Source: Thamnaconus septentrionalis (taxonomy: Eukaryota; Chordata; Actinopteri; Tetraodontiformes; Monacanthidae). Taken from it: a stretch of DNA of 64,000 bases. This document shows, piece by piece, positions 1 through 13,389 of this stretch (the first letter of the stretch is position 1; every line of letters starts with the position of its first letter). The notes beneath the pieces were generated by a model, which did not search any database, had not been told where the DNA came from, and saw only the letters and a list, made by a program, of their open reading frames with translations. The DNA is taken from positions 18,163,361 through 18,227,360 of the forward strand of contig CM020501.1 in assembly GCA_009823395.1 (NCBI GenBank), written 5' to 3'. Both the position numbers and the translations under genes were made by a program.

Positions 1-629
1 GCTAGCCGGAAGCACTGAGGTTTGCAATGTGGGGCTTAGAGAGTTTGTCACCTGATGTGCAACGTTGTGTTCCTCACAACTCAACCGAAACTGAAATCAA
101 AACCTTTTTTGAAATGATCTGTTAATCCCTTGTGGCGGGGAAAAAAAAAAAAAAAAGTGTGCGCAGCTGTTATGCACAACGCAATTGTCACCCAGATGCT
201 TTCACACCTGATGGTGGTGATACAGAAAACAGAACACAGAACAGGTACTTTTAATGCAACTTCTTCTCTCATCATCATCAGCTACAGCAGCGCTATATGC
301 TAACTCCTTTAAATGAATACAACAGGCTAAAAATAATCACTACACATTCTAATGATTTTTAACGGGCAGAATCACACAGCTGCCACTGATGTTACTGCTT
401 CAGTTGCTTGCTGCCCAGTTTCAAGCCAAGACGTGAAGATTCTGGTCCCAGCCTTCCTGCTTCAACTGTTTCAAGACTGCCATGCGCTTTGTGTTTGATG
501 TTTTCCTTTCTCCAAGTCATGGATGTGTCACTTTCTACTCACTATCTTACTTCAATTTTAACACTTTAATCTTTGTTTCATCTGTATTTATCAGAAGTTT
601 TCAGGTCTTGGTGAGCAGAGCAGCAGAGC

Positions 630-665
<36 letters not shown>

Positions 666-2150
666 ACTGAGGTCATCCAGTCCAGAGGTCAAAGTGCAGA
701 TCGTGGGTCCTGGTGGTGACGGGACTTTTTCAGACCCTGGAGGAAGATAAACACACCAATCACTGCCCTTTCTAAACTCAAACCTTGAATATTATTTATG
801 TATTGACTGATTTATTTATTTTTGACAATGGCCTCACACCCAGCTGTGCTGTGGCACTGCATTTCAGTCTTTTTAGTGATGTTTAATCTTCTTGACTGAA
901 TGTAAAACACCAGGTTGTTGACATCGTGTTGATGGATTGATTTGTGTCACTTTGTGTCACACAATTACAAAGTTAGCTCGACGCAGCCCTATGACACGTC
1001 TGACCATGTGAAATTGCCCAAAACTGTCAGACTTTTTTAATTGAAACCGCAACTCAGGATGGCGAGACTGTGCGACTTTTTCACATTAATTAATGTCAGA
1101 TGACAGCTTTTAATTTTCAGAGCAGCAGACTGGTGTAGACTGAAAAGATTGAAAGTTTGATAATCAGCTCTTATTGCACTGCATCATTATGGAGTCTTAT
1201 GCCGAGTTGGAAAAAAAAAAAAAAAATTAAACCAAAAAAAGAAGAAGTAGATAACGAGCGCTGTTTGTGTATTTAAACGTGTGTGTGTTTCACATCACGG
1301 TATTTGCGTGAGACGTTGCAGCTGTCCACTCTTTCCCGGAATCAGGAACCAGACGCAATCTCACCTGACCTCATGCGACTGGTGGAGTGTGACTGAAAAC
1401 ACACTCGCACACGCACACACACACACACAGAGACCCCGCAGACAGAGTAACAGGACACACACTCTTCCCCGGGGCAGCAGGGAGGAAGGAAGTAAGCGCT
1501 GGTGGTCACCGAGTGCGCCAACGGTAAAGCTGCCGCTCGCACAACTTGCCTTTCAGCTGGTGTCACATCCTGAGTGAAAATACGCCATAGTTAAACAAAA
1601 AACAAAAAAACCGAGTGGGATTTATTCATGCTTTGTTCCTTTTTTCTGCATAAATCGAACACGACGCGGCTCCATTCATCATCTCAAGCAGCTTTGGCTC
1701 GGCTTGCTGACACTTGACGTTTAAACTTCTAACTATTCGCTCTTCATTCCTTTTTTAAATAGTAAATAGCGGCTTTCAAAAGACTTATTTTTACAGCTCT
1801 TTATTTCGAAGGAAAGCTAAGACGATTCTTTTTTTCCCCTCTTATTTCACAGAAGAAAGACATTTTCCAGTGCAGATGGTGTGTACAGAGCTCTGGGCGG
1901 AGATAAGGAGCTTTCTGTAAAATCCACTCTTTATTTAGATTAAAATAAAGAAGCAAAGGTGGCTTAAACATTCCAACTCTTGAAAGAATGGCGGCGGTCA
2001 AGGAGAAGCTTTGGCCGGAACTTGTTGCGACCAACTTTTGAAAGAAGTGTAAAAGAAAAAGAAAAAAAAAAAATCTGCGTCTTGCCGCGTCTCTGCTCCA
2101 TTTCTCAATGTTTTTTCAGGCCTTTAGTGCCCGAGCGAGACACCAGCCAG
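1..2150. other. Intergenic DNA, no gene seen
   Basis: AT-rich downstream flank. It holds A-runs (139-155, 1210-1226) and a short CA run near 1413-1429. Small open frames here have no family resemblance. Nothing else can be supported. Confidence 0.6.
632..664 (+). repeat. (AGC)n trinucleotide run
   Basis: About 11 pure AGC units preceded by imperfect GAGCAGAGC copies. It sits in an open frame of 62 codons that shows no other protein-like sequence, so it is treated as non-coding. Confidence 0.9.
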
Positions 2151-2157
2151 TCACTTG

Positions 2158-2425
2158 GGGGCAACTCAGTGCTTGGACGCGGTGAAGTTGACAGCGAGCG
2201 TCAGAGTGGGGACGGACAACAGGAGTTTCAGTGACCGTGAACGTGGTGAACGAGGTTGATGTCGTTGCTGATCCTGCTGGATTATCACCACAACACAACC
2301 GTCTCCAGGGTTGACAGAAGATGGTCCCAAAAAAAAAAAAGAAAAAAATTACCCGGTGACCAGCAGCTTTGCAGGGGAGAAGGCCTTGTGGATGTCAGGG
2401 GTCAGAGGTCAGACAGGTCGTAGAC
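2158..2425 (+). repeat. Dispersed repeat, copy A (unidentified family)
   Basis: This segment aligns in the same orientation with 34275-34478. Shared blocks occur in the same order: GGCAACTC(A/G)GTGCT, CACAACCGTCTC, a GAAG..TCCCA block, TACCC..GTGA.CAGCAG, TGCAGG followed by GCCTT, and AGGTCAGAGGTCAGA. Copy A has an A-rich insertion at 2329-2347. It is probably an old transposable-element fragment; the family is not recognised. Confidence 0.65.
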
Positions 2426-3562
2426 CATATATGGAAAACAGTCAGTCAGATAGCTGCTGGTGACGTGAAATCGCATTTATATATAAACAACTCGCAATTC
2501 ACCGGCCACTTTTAAGCCATGACAGAGGAAACCGTCCGTCCTTGTGTAAACCCATGAAAAACAAATACAGGCTATGAATTGAGAGAGAGAGATGTTTTTC
2601 ATCCTTATAACCACTTCAGAGCTTTGATCTCAATGTGAAAATTTCATGGCAACGCTTAGTACAAATTACAAACTTGCTAAATGAGTTCAGTTTTCAACTT
2701 TTTTCATGCTGAAACATTATTTTTTTCCAACATCAGGGGCTGTACAGTATCTCCGAGAACAATATGATGTAAGACCACTGTGTTTTACGCAGGCGGAGGG
2801 TGGTAAGAAAAAAAAAGAAAGAAAAAAAAAACAGCCACCGCAGCGACTTTTTCTAGTTTTACGACTTCGGCGGAAAGGAAAAAAAATGCTGTCCAGAAGT
2901 GGAGCAGCTGGTTTTATGTTTGTGAACCCGATGTCCGTATGTTAATAAGCGGCGTTTTACAGGAGCCCTGAGCGACGGCGCGGCACAGAGAAGTGATTGT
3001 TCAGCGAGTTGCTCGGCGGCCGCTGTTTATCGGAGGGGGTCAAGGCTGCCGGCTGATTGTCTGAGCAGCGGCCACCGGCCCCTCCGCCCGAGGCACGTAC
3101 GTGACGGCAACCAGCCGAAAGGTTGGAGCCCCGGCTGATAACCGTCGGTGCGGCCGAGGACCCGCAGATCACATCAATCACTTGGCTCCCACCGCTGCTT
3201 CCCTGCCTCTTTGACTCTCTTCTCTTCTCCTTCTCCTTCTCCTTCTCCTTCTCCTTCTACTTCTATACTGTCTTCGTCTTCTTCTTCTTCTCCTTCCGCT
3301 GATCTTTTTATTACCCTGCAATTACAGCTTATCTGTGGCGGTAAACTTGCCCCTTCCACTCCCTTATCGCCGTGCCTGGGCAGAGCAAAGGGTCTCTTGA
3401 GTAAGAGGACAGGAGGGAGAGGACGAGAGAGAGAGAGAGAGAGGGGAGGGGCGGGGGCGGAGGCTGGGAGTGAGAAAGTGCAGAACAAACGGCGAGGAAA
3501 AAGGGAGGAGTTTGTTTGAACGGAGCCACGGAATTGACCCCGAGTTTTCACGTACTCACACG

Positions 3563-3565
<3 letters not shown>

Positions 3566-3599
<34 letters not shown>

Positions 3600-3723
3600 T
3601 CTGATTCCTGTTCATTGTGAAGTCAATTCGTTGGGTGTTTGTTTTTGCCACTACAGCCAAATGACTGCTGGTTGCGCTAAAGAGCCCCATGTGTACTATG
3701 CTATGAAATGTTATCAAAAACCA

Positions 3724-3774
<51 letters not shown>
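3566..3774 (+). repeat. Facing (CA)n and (TG)n arrays
   Basis: A CA run at 3566-3597 and a TG run at 3725-3774 are separated by 127 bases of unique DNA. As complementary repeats they could pair as a long imperfect hairpin. Confidence 0.9.
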
Positions 3775-3775
<1 letters not shown>

Positions 3776-4327
3776 ATTTGATGAGATCAAGTCCCTGTAA
3801 ATTCATGCAGTTATCATTTAGATGTAGCATTCGTATTTAGATAAAAGAGCAGGACGGCCTGTGCGGAGCAGTGGGTTAATGTGAACATCAAGCGCAGCCA
3901 AATAAACATCTGACTAATTAATACAAAAAAAAATTTTTTTTGGAGCATTCACAACTAAAATGCACAGTTTTTACAAGCATCCGTTTCACTGCTGCGTTGT
4001 CACTCAGTAGTAATAAACAATCCCAGTTAGATGCCAACCGTGTCCACTTGTTAGCAGCCGGCCCCGTTTGTTTATTATGACATCACGGCGTTGCTGCAGC
4101 GGCTCAGACGGGTCCACTCAGGGTTTAGTTTAGTTTTTTTTTTTTTTTTTTTCAAGACGTGAGATGGAGCGTGACGCCATAAAACACTCGCTCGCGCCGC
4201 CCGCAATCTGCTTTCTCACCATTAGATGCCCCTAAATCTTGAACGTCGCCCGGCCCGCATTCAAACTCATTTACTTCCCCTTTGAGCATTTCCCATGATT
4301 CCCTGAACCCGGGGGTCTGAAGGGGGC

Positions 4328-4367
4328 CACTGGGGGTCACTGGGGGTCACTGGGGGTCACTGGGAGT
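4328..4367 (+). repeat. 10-bp minisatellite CACTGGGGGT, four copies
   Basis: Four direct copies of CACTGGGGGT, the last with one change (CACTGGGAGT). G-runs in each unit could support a G-quadruplex. Confidence 0.9.
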
Positions 4368-4472
4368 AGACCTTGGCCTTGTGGTCTGACCCCGGAGAAG
4401 AAGACTGGTGTCTGGCTCTGAATGCCCTGTCTGACCCCTTCTGTCACACCAGTGTGTGCGTGCGTGCATGTA

Positions 4473-4475
<3 letters not shown>

Positions 4476-4511
<36 letters not shown>

Positions 4512-4650
4512 ATCAAGACGCATCTGCTATTGCAGCTCTATGTATTTGTCTGCACGCTTGCATGGTTGCACTCGTTTGTCGTTGTATGTCGGGGCTCCTA
4601 TTTATAATTGACCGCTCTCATGTGTGCATAAGCCTGCTTGTTTGCATCTA

Positions 4651-4700
<50 letters not shown>
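4476..4700 (+). repeat. Two (GT)n microsatellites
   Basis: GT runs at 4476-4510 and 4654-4700 flank AT/GC-mixed unique DNA. No gene is present between them. Confidence 0.9.
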
Positions 4701-4702
<2 letters not shown>

Positions 4703-5554
4703 CAGAGTAGGGGAGGGGGCTTCGGGGGTTGGGAGGGAGTTTTGTGGGGGGCTGCCTTGGCGAGATGTGTCCAGACCAGACAGAAGTGACAGGTATTGAT
4801 CACGGCCGCTCCAGCCGAGCACGGAGCCTCTCAAGCCCTGTGTGCTTTGGGGAGAGTCCTGTCTGCACCCGGAGGGAGCGCCGGGACCACCGCAATCAAT
4901 GTCTGCGCCTCCTCCCCGAACGGCCGGGTCAGTCTGGATTTACCTCCTCGCTTTTGTTCCTGACTGACAGCGGCCAAATAAGGCATGTCAGCAAACAAAC
5001 ATTCAAATGATAACAACGGAGGGAAAGAAAGAAAGAAAGAAAGGGGGCATCCAAATGTCAATATTCACATTTTTTCTTATTTTATTGTCTGACAAAATGC
5101 TGCAATCTCTGCAGAGACTCTGTCCAGCGCGCAATTTTTTTTCTTTCTATCTTTTTTTTTTTTTTTCATTTTAAGCCGCTCCGTCTGTGCTAATTGGCTT
5201 TAGTGAAAAGCCTCCTCATTGGTTTAAAATCGTGGAGAGAGCCGGAGACCATGACATTGTTTTCAAGAGGCAGAGTTGCATACCTCGCTCCTTTTCACCC
5301 AGCCGCACACCCCCACCCCCGACCCCGCTACCCCCCCACCCACCTCCACCCAACAATCCCCATCCCACCTCCCTTGCCCCCTCGCTCCTTCCACAGACAA
5401 ATTGATTTGCAAGGGTCCGGAGCTGGCGAGCCCTCAGAGCGCCACCTTTTTTGCATACAGAGCACCGCGGGGGGAGCGAGGAGCGGCACAATGACTCGGG
5501 CCGACAAAGGACGAGAGAGAGAGAGGGAGAGGGAGAGAGAGGGAGGGAGAGCTG

Positions 5555-5556
<2 letters not shown>

Positions 5557-5603
<47 letters not shown>

Positions 5604-5667
5604 GGAGGGAAGGGAAGGGAAAGGGTGAGGCAGGGAGTTCACCCAGCCAAACTCAGCAGGACTGGGG

Positions 5668-5703
<36 letters not shown>

Positions 5704-5811
5704 ACGTGTGGACCGTTCAGAGGTCTGTAGTATCAACTGGCACGCACACACACACACACACACACACACGGATGCAGGCACTAAATCACCCGCACACAAG
5801 CGTAGCAATGA

Positions 5812-5867
<56 letters not shown>

Positions 5868-5986
5868 CCACGCCAGTGCCCTCGTGGCCTCCCCCCTCCC
5901 ACTCTGTCCCTTTATCCCTGTCTGGTTGGAAAGGTCAGCGCATGTCTGGGAAAAAAGGGGTCCCAGGATCCCCGAACCCCACCACT

Positions 5987-6051
<65 letters not shown>

Positions 6052-6060
6052 CACATGCAT
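5557..6060 (+). repeat. Compound microsatellite cluster (GA, GT, AC)
   Basis: In 500 bases there are a GA run (5557-5600), a GT run (5669-5702) and three AC runs (5745-5769, 5814-5866, 5989-6044). Long open frames across this block on both strands encode only Thr/His or Val/Cys repeats and are artefacts. Confidence 0.95.
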
Positions 6061-7129
6061 GCATGGCAGGATGCAGCAGTGCTGTCGACTCACTTTCAAA
6101 CGCTACAAACTGGCTTTAATGTGACACACAAACGCACCAGAAGAAGCTTTAGCTGTGCTGCTAAAGTGGGGTGGTGGTGGGGGGGAGACAGGAAGGGAGG
6201 AGGGTGAGGTGCTCTGAGAGAATTGCTTGCACGCTGGTCAGACCTCCACCCCCCCCCACCCACCACACACACACACACCCCTCCCTCTGGAAAGACGAGG
6301 GCCAGCACATTCAAATGGAAAGCGTCGGTCGGCCTTTGTGGTCTCTGTTTTGTCTCCTCGTCATGTAAATAGCTGCAGCGGCTGAACACGCCGCCGCCAA
6401 AACAACAATCGCCCGCAGCCCCTCCGTCCGTCCGTCCGTCCGTCCATCCATCCACCCGCCAAGCTGCTGGTTTTCTTAGCTCGGGGGGGGGAGTTGCGGA
6501 GCAACACGTGTGCGACACGTCTGAAAGTGTCGGTTGTCGTGTTTTTTGGGGGGTGAGAAGATCTTGTGTCTGCCTCGCTTCCTTTTCCCCTGATGTCCCT
6601 GGAGATCTCCCTCCTCCACCACCACCACCACTATACCCAAATGTGAGCACACACACACACACACATGCACAGACACACACACATGCAGACAAACAGTGTT
6701 ACGGCGGCTGCAGAAGGGAACTCCCGCCGCCACGTCCTTCGTGAACCTCCCGACCTGCAGCCGGGCAGGACAGCAGAGTGAAAGATGGGGGAGGGAAGCT
6801 GCTGAAGGAAGGGTGGAGGCCTTGAGACCAGCTGGGCCTGGGGGTGGTGGTGGTGGGTGGGGGCAAGGAGGAGGAGGAGGAGGAGGAAGAGAACAAAACC
6901 CTCCCTCACCCCCCTGCTCTCTGACCTGCTGCGAGGCAGGGAGGGTGGGGGTGTCGGGTGGGGGCGGGGGAGGGACCCGTGGTGTCTGGTCGCTCCACCT
7001 CGCCGCCCGGGGATGAGTCGTCCTGCAGTTCCCACCAAAACTGCGCCAAGTTTCCTCTCCGAGTTGATTCACTGGCAACTTGTAGCTGCACACACAGATG
7101 AAAAGTGCAGTTGACAATTTTGCCACAGA

Positions 7130-7131
<2 letters not shown>

Positions 7132-7197
<66 letters not shown>
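7132..7197 (+). repeat. (GT)n, 33 units
   Basis: One of the longest uninterrupted GT runs in the window. The neighbouring 6160-7100 is G/C-skewed low-complexity DNA with GGT, GGA and C-runs but no gene. Confidence 0.95.
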
Positions 7198-7199
<2 letters not shown>

Positions 7200-7201
<2 letters not shown>

Positions 7202-8126
7202 CCTCAGAGACGGGGACACTCGCGCTGGAGCTGCAACACAGTCCTTAATATTTTACGATGTCGTCGGACGGTTCGTAAAGTTTCATTTGCCGCTCGTTTG
7301 TCAAATCACTCTTGCCGCCGACCGACTGAGGTAATGAGCCTGTCGGCGACACCTGACGTCCATGACGTGTCCTTCTTTGGTTTGAGCCAAACAGACTGTT
7401 ATTATCATTTCTTCATTACTTCATATGAGTGAATATAAAATGGATTTACTGTCCACTTGTGAGCATTTAATTTGTCGTCTGATTAAAACGCAGCTGTGGG
7501 GAACATGTTGAGGTAACATGAGCGACCCCTTCGCTGAGCCCCTCCCTTAATCGACCAGCGTCCAGTCACATGCTAGGGTGCAGGAAGTACAGTATGCAGG
7601 GAAGAGGGCGTGTTGCTGCGCGACTGACAGGCTGCTCACCTGGTGCCGTGTGAAGAACGGCCACGCGGAGTTTCCTCCCTCCTGAGTTGCTCCCAAAGAG
7701 GAGGAGTGACCCCGACCTCCGACCACTGACTCCAGCGGGACGGAACACACTGTCGCACTGAGTTGTGTGGGCCGTGTTGTCGCTGCCCTTTGAAATGCGG
7801 AACATCGCTGGCAGAAGTCTCACTTCTTTTCCTTCAGTTTGTGGCCAGTGTTGCATCTTTAATTCGCTCCGACGCTGCGGTTCACAAATCCTTGGGTTTA
7901 AAGCAATTTTGAAAAAAGACAAACAAAAAACACACACACACACACACACACACACATTAGAGCAACACCGCCCAGTGCCTTTGCTAGAGTTGATTTGTCT
8001 CGCGTCCCGCCGGGTCACGGCGAACCGGTGCTTTCTGACCCCTGGGCTCTCTGTGCCAGGGCGTCACCTTGGGCGGAGGTTTTGTGTTGACTGCTGTCGA
8101 CTGCGTCTCTGAAAGTGGCTGAGAGC

Positions 8127-8162
<36 letters not shown>

Positions 8163-8984
8163 TAACAGTGACCATCGCAGGACACGCAGATAGGGCGAGA
8201 ACGGAGGGAAGAGTGAAGGCCGTGTTGAGTCTGAGTCTCAGCGATCGGTGTGCGATCCAGACGGAGCCAATTCACTTTGTCTCAGCCTGCGTGTGTGTGT
8301 GTGTGCGTGAGTGTGTGTGTGTGTGTGAGTATGAGTGTGTGTGTGTGTGTGTGTCTGTATGCGTTTATATCTTTGCATGTGTTTGTGTTTATGCCTTTAA
8401 GCTGGCCATTGAGAGGTCTAAGCTGATTAGACGGTCACCTAGTTGTTGGTCAGGAGGAGATACACACACACACGCGCACACACACGCATACACAGACAGA
8501 CACACCCGAGCATAAGTTTTGTTGCGGGCCCTGATCTGGGTCAGAGGAGAGCCCTTTCAGACCCGTTTCATCCCCCCCAGAACCCCCTGCTGCTCCCGGC
8601 AGCCCCTCGCTCCTCCGTGCCAGGGATTGTTTCCAAAGATTAGACTTAATATGAATATCCATAAACAGAATGGGACTCCCAGACTGTGAAAGCTATCAAA
8701 GACATATTTGCATCTAATCCTCAAAGACCCCCGCCCGCCCACCGCCACCCCTTTACAGAGAGCTCGCTGCCCCGTTTCGTCTCCCCCCCCTGAAAAAACC
8801 CTACTAAACCTCTCTCCTAAAAAAAAAACTTTAAAAAAAAAAACCATAAACCTGCCACTACTCACTCCCCCCACCCTCACCCGTCAGCCCCAGAAAGCCT
8901 CCCCTCTCGCCCCCCGGACCATCCCATCCATTCCCCCCCGACCGTTGGGCCAGACAAGACCAGACCAATTCTGTTGGGGATTAT
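7200..8984. other. Intergenic DNA with short CA/GT runs
   Basis: Mixed unique sequence with CA/GT runs near 7930-7955, 8131-8158, 8288-8352 and 8462-8500, then C-rich and A-rich low complexity at 8720-8945. No coding signal was found. Confidence 0.6.
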
Positions 8985-9195
8985 TTGGCTTAGTGATGAA
9001 TAATGGATGACCATCTCCCCTCTGGCTCTCCGGCGCAGCAGCACCTCTCAATTGGCCTTGGCACCGAGCCATTCAGCGGCCTGTCTGGATGGCCGGCTGG
9101 CCGGCTACCAAACCCTGGAGATCGGCGCGATGATTGCAATATTGGGAGAGCACGGGCGCGATATTAGCCCTCGCTGTTATGGCCGCGTTTATTAA
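8985..9195 (+). promoter_or_regulatory. Candidate conserved non-coding element
   Basis: A high-complexity block among simple repeats, with homeodomain/OTX-like words (GGATTATTTGG, GTGATGAATAATGGATGA, GATGATTGCAATATT, TTTATTAAGC) and no coding character. Long-range enhancers are known in the gene deserts flanking BCL11A. Conservation is inferred from sequence style only. Confidence 0.35.
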
Positions 9196-9695
9196 GCGGT
9201 GAGGTGGGTGGTGGTGGGTGGGGACAGCGTCCAATGAGTCATCTGTGGGACAATTTTTTTGTCAATGTGTGGATTTTTATTTTCAATGACACGTCCTTCA
9301 CGCTGAGAACCTACGTTGCCCTCACACACGATTCATTTTAGTTTTTTTTTTTGCTCCTTTTATCGACTCACGATTCTAAATAGAAAGAAAAAGAAACCAA
9401 ATGAAGTTGCGCTGCCTGTTATTGTATTAAAAAAATATATATATATGGCGACGGTCTCGGCCACTCGGCGGACCGACCGGCGGGGCCCGAGCGAGCGCTG
9501 TGCAGAGCGTGGGAGAAAAGGCCGAACATTGTCCTTGGCCTGAAAAGCAAGGAAGCCACTCTTCTTTTATTCCTCCTCTCATCCTTGTTTTGCACTTTAT
9601 CTGCTTTCATTCGCTCCGCTCTCCGTCTTATTTTCAATGGAGCACTTGGGGCCAAAGAGATGTCAGGGCTGCCTGCGGGTGCATATGCACGCACG

Positions 9696-9740
<45 letters not shown>

Positions 9741-12700
9741 GCACACCCGCTCACACACACACACACACACAAGGATACACCTGGGCATAAGAGCGCCAGC
9801 TGAAAGGAGACAAGTTCATCCAAAGGGCCCCGGCGAACAGCGACACAGGAGGGGCCGCTGCCCATTGTGGCCCCCGGGGCCGCTCACAAGCTTCTCACCC
9901 CTCACTCCTCCTCAAGACAGACTCCTAAGGTGCAATCCGACAAGATGGTTTTTGTGCCCTCGTTATTTGTGACCCCCTCTCTCCCTCGCTCTCCCGCTCT
10001 GGTTTTTTTGTTGTTTTTTGTCTTCCATTTTCTTGTTTTACGGCTTTGTTTGTTTGTTTCTTTCAGCCCGGGGCCGCAGCAGCCTTGGGTCCTTTTGACG
10101 ACAGCTGTGCTGCTGAGCGCGGCGCATTGAAAACAACACAACTTCAGCACAATGACTGACAAGCGCTTTGTAAGCTGCGGAGGCCCACAATGAATGTGTC
10201 TCCACTAAAGACCACCGGTTGGCCCCACGAAGACCCGGGTATCGCAGGCGGCCCGGACCAAGAGAGTCGATTGCTCTGCCGCGACCCCCCGGAGTCGTTT
10301 GGACAACTGCGACCTTCATCCCGCCCGCCGGGTTCTCACGTGTTGAGCCGACGCTGCGGAAAAACGGGAAAGTGAGACATTATCTGGACAGAGAACTAAA
10401 GAGACCCAGTGGATTTGAAAAGTGCATTTTCACAAAGGTGCTCGGAGAGTCATAGAATAAAGCTTTAGAGGCGGATATATTCTAACATTTATTCTACTGA
10501 TTGTTTGTTTTGATTTTGTCAGTCTGTATCCTGCCTGTGATACTCTGCAGAGTATCGCTGGCACTCCCTCCCCCTAAACTTGTTATTAGAATGAGTTTTC
10601 AGTGCATAAAAAAATGTGAACAATTGCCCTTCATGATGTCACAAAGGGCACTGGCACCAGTTCCAGGTTTCCCCCGGTCAGCTAGGTATTGGTTCTGCAG
10701 ACCACCCTTGAGTTTGTGCCCTTCCAAACATCTGCATGGTCCAACAAAGCATCGGTTTCATTTAAAAGCATAAAAGGTTTTTGCAGGAGGCTGTCAACAC
10801 AGGGCTAAATGTGCTTTTTGGAGAGCTACAAGATCTAACGTCTCTGTTTAAATCCTTGAAAACTGAGTATGAATGACAATATAAGAGCAAAAAGAGTTTT
10901 GGGGGGAATGCTCTATGCTCTATATGTCTCTATATGTACCCAGTAAACAGAGCTAGTAGACAGAGAGTAAAAATGCTGTTTACTAGACCGCTAAACAGAC
11001 ATTTTTTCTGGCAAATCAACCATGCCAGACCAAAACACAGACATTTATAATAAAGTAAGTGTGTCATCAGCGTAGTTTGAAATTAGATTTTTTTAAAATA
11101 CTCGGTCTTCAATAAAATAATTAGGCTTAGTCACAATTGGGACTAAGAGAATTCCAAACACCAGAACTGTAAACGCTGCCGGCAGGAGGAAATATGTGCA
11201 GGGTTGGAAGGGGTCACTCTGACAGGTCAGGCATGTGACCATGGCCCTGCACCCGACCCCCGCCCCTCCCCCAGCCGCCTCCACCCTGTGACCTCCCGGG
11301 CCTCAGGAGTGAACCAGCCGTGAACCAGGAGCGGCGCTGCAATTCTCAGAACTTTCCAGAAACTGCGCTTGAACCTCTCGGCCCCACAGCCTGGGCCGGT
11401 CTTAGCCCCTGTCACCCCTGCAACAGCTGGAGCGGCTCAGAGGGCTCGGCGGGGCCCCACAGGGAGGGTCGGCACCGCCGGCTTCACCTTTATTATATAT
11501 AAACACGCGGAGGGACACACGTATGGGAGCGCACATGAAAGGTTAAGGTGAGTTTAAAAAGTTATTGGCGAGATAAACACTCTGTGAACTGTAGTCAGGC
11601 AGGAATCCTCCCCCTCCACCACCACCTCCACCACCCTAGCAAAAAAAAAAAAAAGAAAAAGAAAAAAAGTCTGTTCCACTTTAGCGACGCTGGACTTTAA
11701 ATCGTCCCGTTTGGTGACATAATGGTTCGCTGGCCATTGAGTTTGCAAAGTGCAATGCGGCAACGCTGTACAAACACTTTTCTATGTTTCAAGATTTATT
11801 AGCGTGAGCTAATTGACTCAACCGCAGCGTCAAATATACCAGACAAGAGTAACGACGGCGCCGTCGACTCGTTCGCTCTAAAAGTAATTTTTCGGGGGGG
11901 CTGATGATGCTCGTGTCAACTCAGGCCCAGTTCTCAAACTGCTTTTGTTTTTCAACTTCTCATTGCACTCACTTTTAAAATGCGTCCATCCATCTCTTGA
12001 TAGATAAAGTCCTTCTGAGGTCTGAGGGGAGGTGGCTCATTTCTCATTCTATCACTAAACTATGCAGCGCACTCGTTCAGCGGGGACACTAATTTTAACA
12101 AAGTAGTTGTAACAAAATCACTCAAAGTGCTGCTATTTTCTGGTTACCAGACGTTTTTTTTCTTCATTTTGTGCTACTTTTTAGGAACAGACAGTGGAAG
12201 TAAGCTTTACAGCAACATCACCGCCAGATAAAAACAAGCCGCCGTTCACTGACGCAGGGCATGTTAGCCCGCATGCTAGCCCCTGACGCTGTTACACCAA
12301 CTTTGCCATGTGGCTTTAAGATTTTTTGTTTTTTAGCGTTGTGCTTTCAAGCACTATCAACCAAACACGCACCCTGACGTCCATGCCTGATTTAAATACA
12401 ATGCTGTTCGAAGTCAGCCAGCTAGCGGCCAGCCAGCTAGTAAAACAACATTTACTTGCAATGCTAACAAACACCTTTGCGCCTCTTCTTTTTCTTTCTG
12501 CGTGAAGTCTACTGCATTTTTTAAAATATGAAGTATTTAGTGGAGAAGTCGGGACAAATAAAAAAATCCTGTGTAGATACAAATAGATGTACTGGTTACT
12601 ACGTTGATGACCATCTGATAATATCATAGCTACTAAAAAAAACAAAAAACAATACGGAAGGCGGGGGGGAGGCAATATGTGCTGAGTTACTGTCCAGCCT

Positions 12701-12800
12701 TTCATGACTCTGAGAAGGAGTGACAGAAAGAGGGCAGAGGATGAACTTTGCCTCTTTATCCGCAGGACCGTAAACACGCAGGTGCACTAGAAAAGTACAC
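9196..12800. other. Intergenic DNA, mostly unique
   Basis: Holds CA runs near 9700-9770, an A-rich run near 11641-11669, a GTGATGTCACA-type word at 10632, and AT-rich unique DNA at 10380-11100 and 11770-12650. No gene or RNA was recognised. Confidence 0.55.
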
Positions 12801-13356
12801 ACAAGTCAAAGGCCGCTGATAATATGACCCTGTTTTACTGGCCATATAAAGTCTGCCGGCGGCGTTGCACCTGGAGGAGAGCGACGCCGCGAAAATATGA
12901 CCATGAGCGTGCAACGGCATAGCTGACGCATGGACGCGTTGCAGGCGCACGCACACACACACACACACACACATATGCTCTTGAGCAACATGTCCACATG
13001 CTATAAATCCCCACATGCTTCATGTAAAAGCGCAGTTTTTTGGCAGCGGCGGCTCTCAGCAGCTCCGACACGGTGCCACGCTGAGCTCCACGCCCGGCAG
13101 GTTCAAGGTCAGAGCGGCCGACCCCGTCGCCCTGCCTCACCTCCGCTCGCTCGCCCTTGCCGACCCTCAGTTCCTCCCTCCGTCCCTCCCTGCTAACCCT
13201 GCAGCGTGCCAGAGGAAGCCCACTTCCCGGAGGCCCAGAAACACGCACACACGGCCCGTCCATAGCCGGACAGGCTAGCGGGTGTCGCGCTGACCCACTC
13301 GTGCGACAGGCTGCTGGGGGACCGTGGAACTCTGGGAGATCAATGACCAAGGCGGT

Positions 13357-13389
<33 letters not shown>

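Noticed and set aside
5451..6124. Frames of 150-222 codons with His-Thr or Cys-Val repeats
   Set aside because: Produced by CA/GT and GA dinucleotide arrays.
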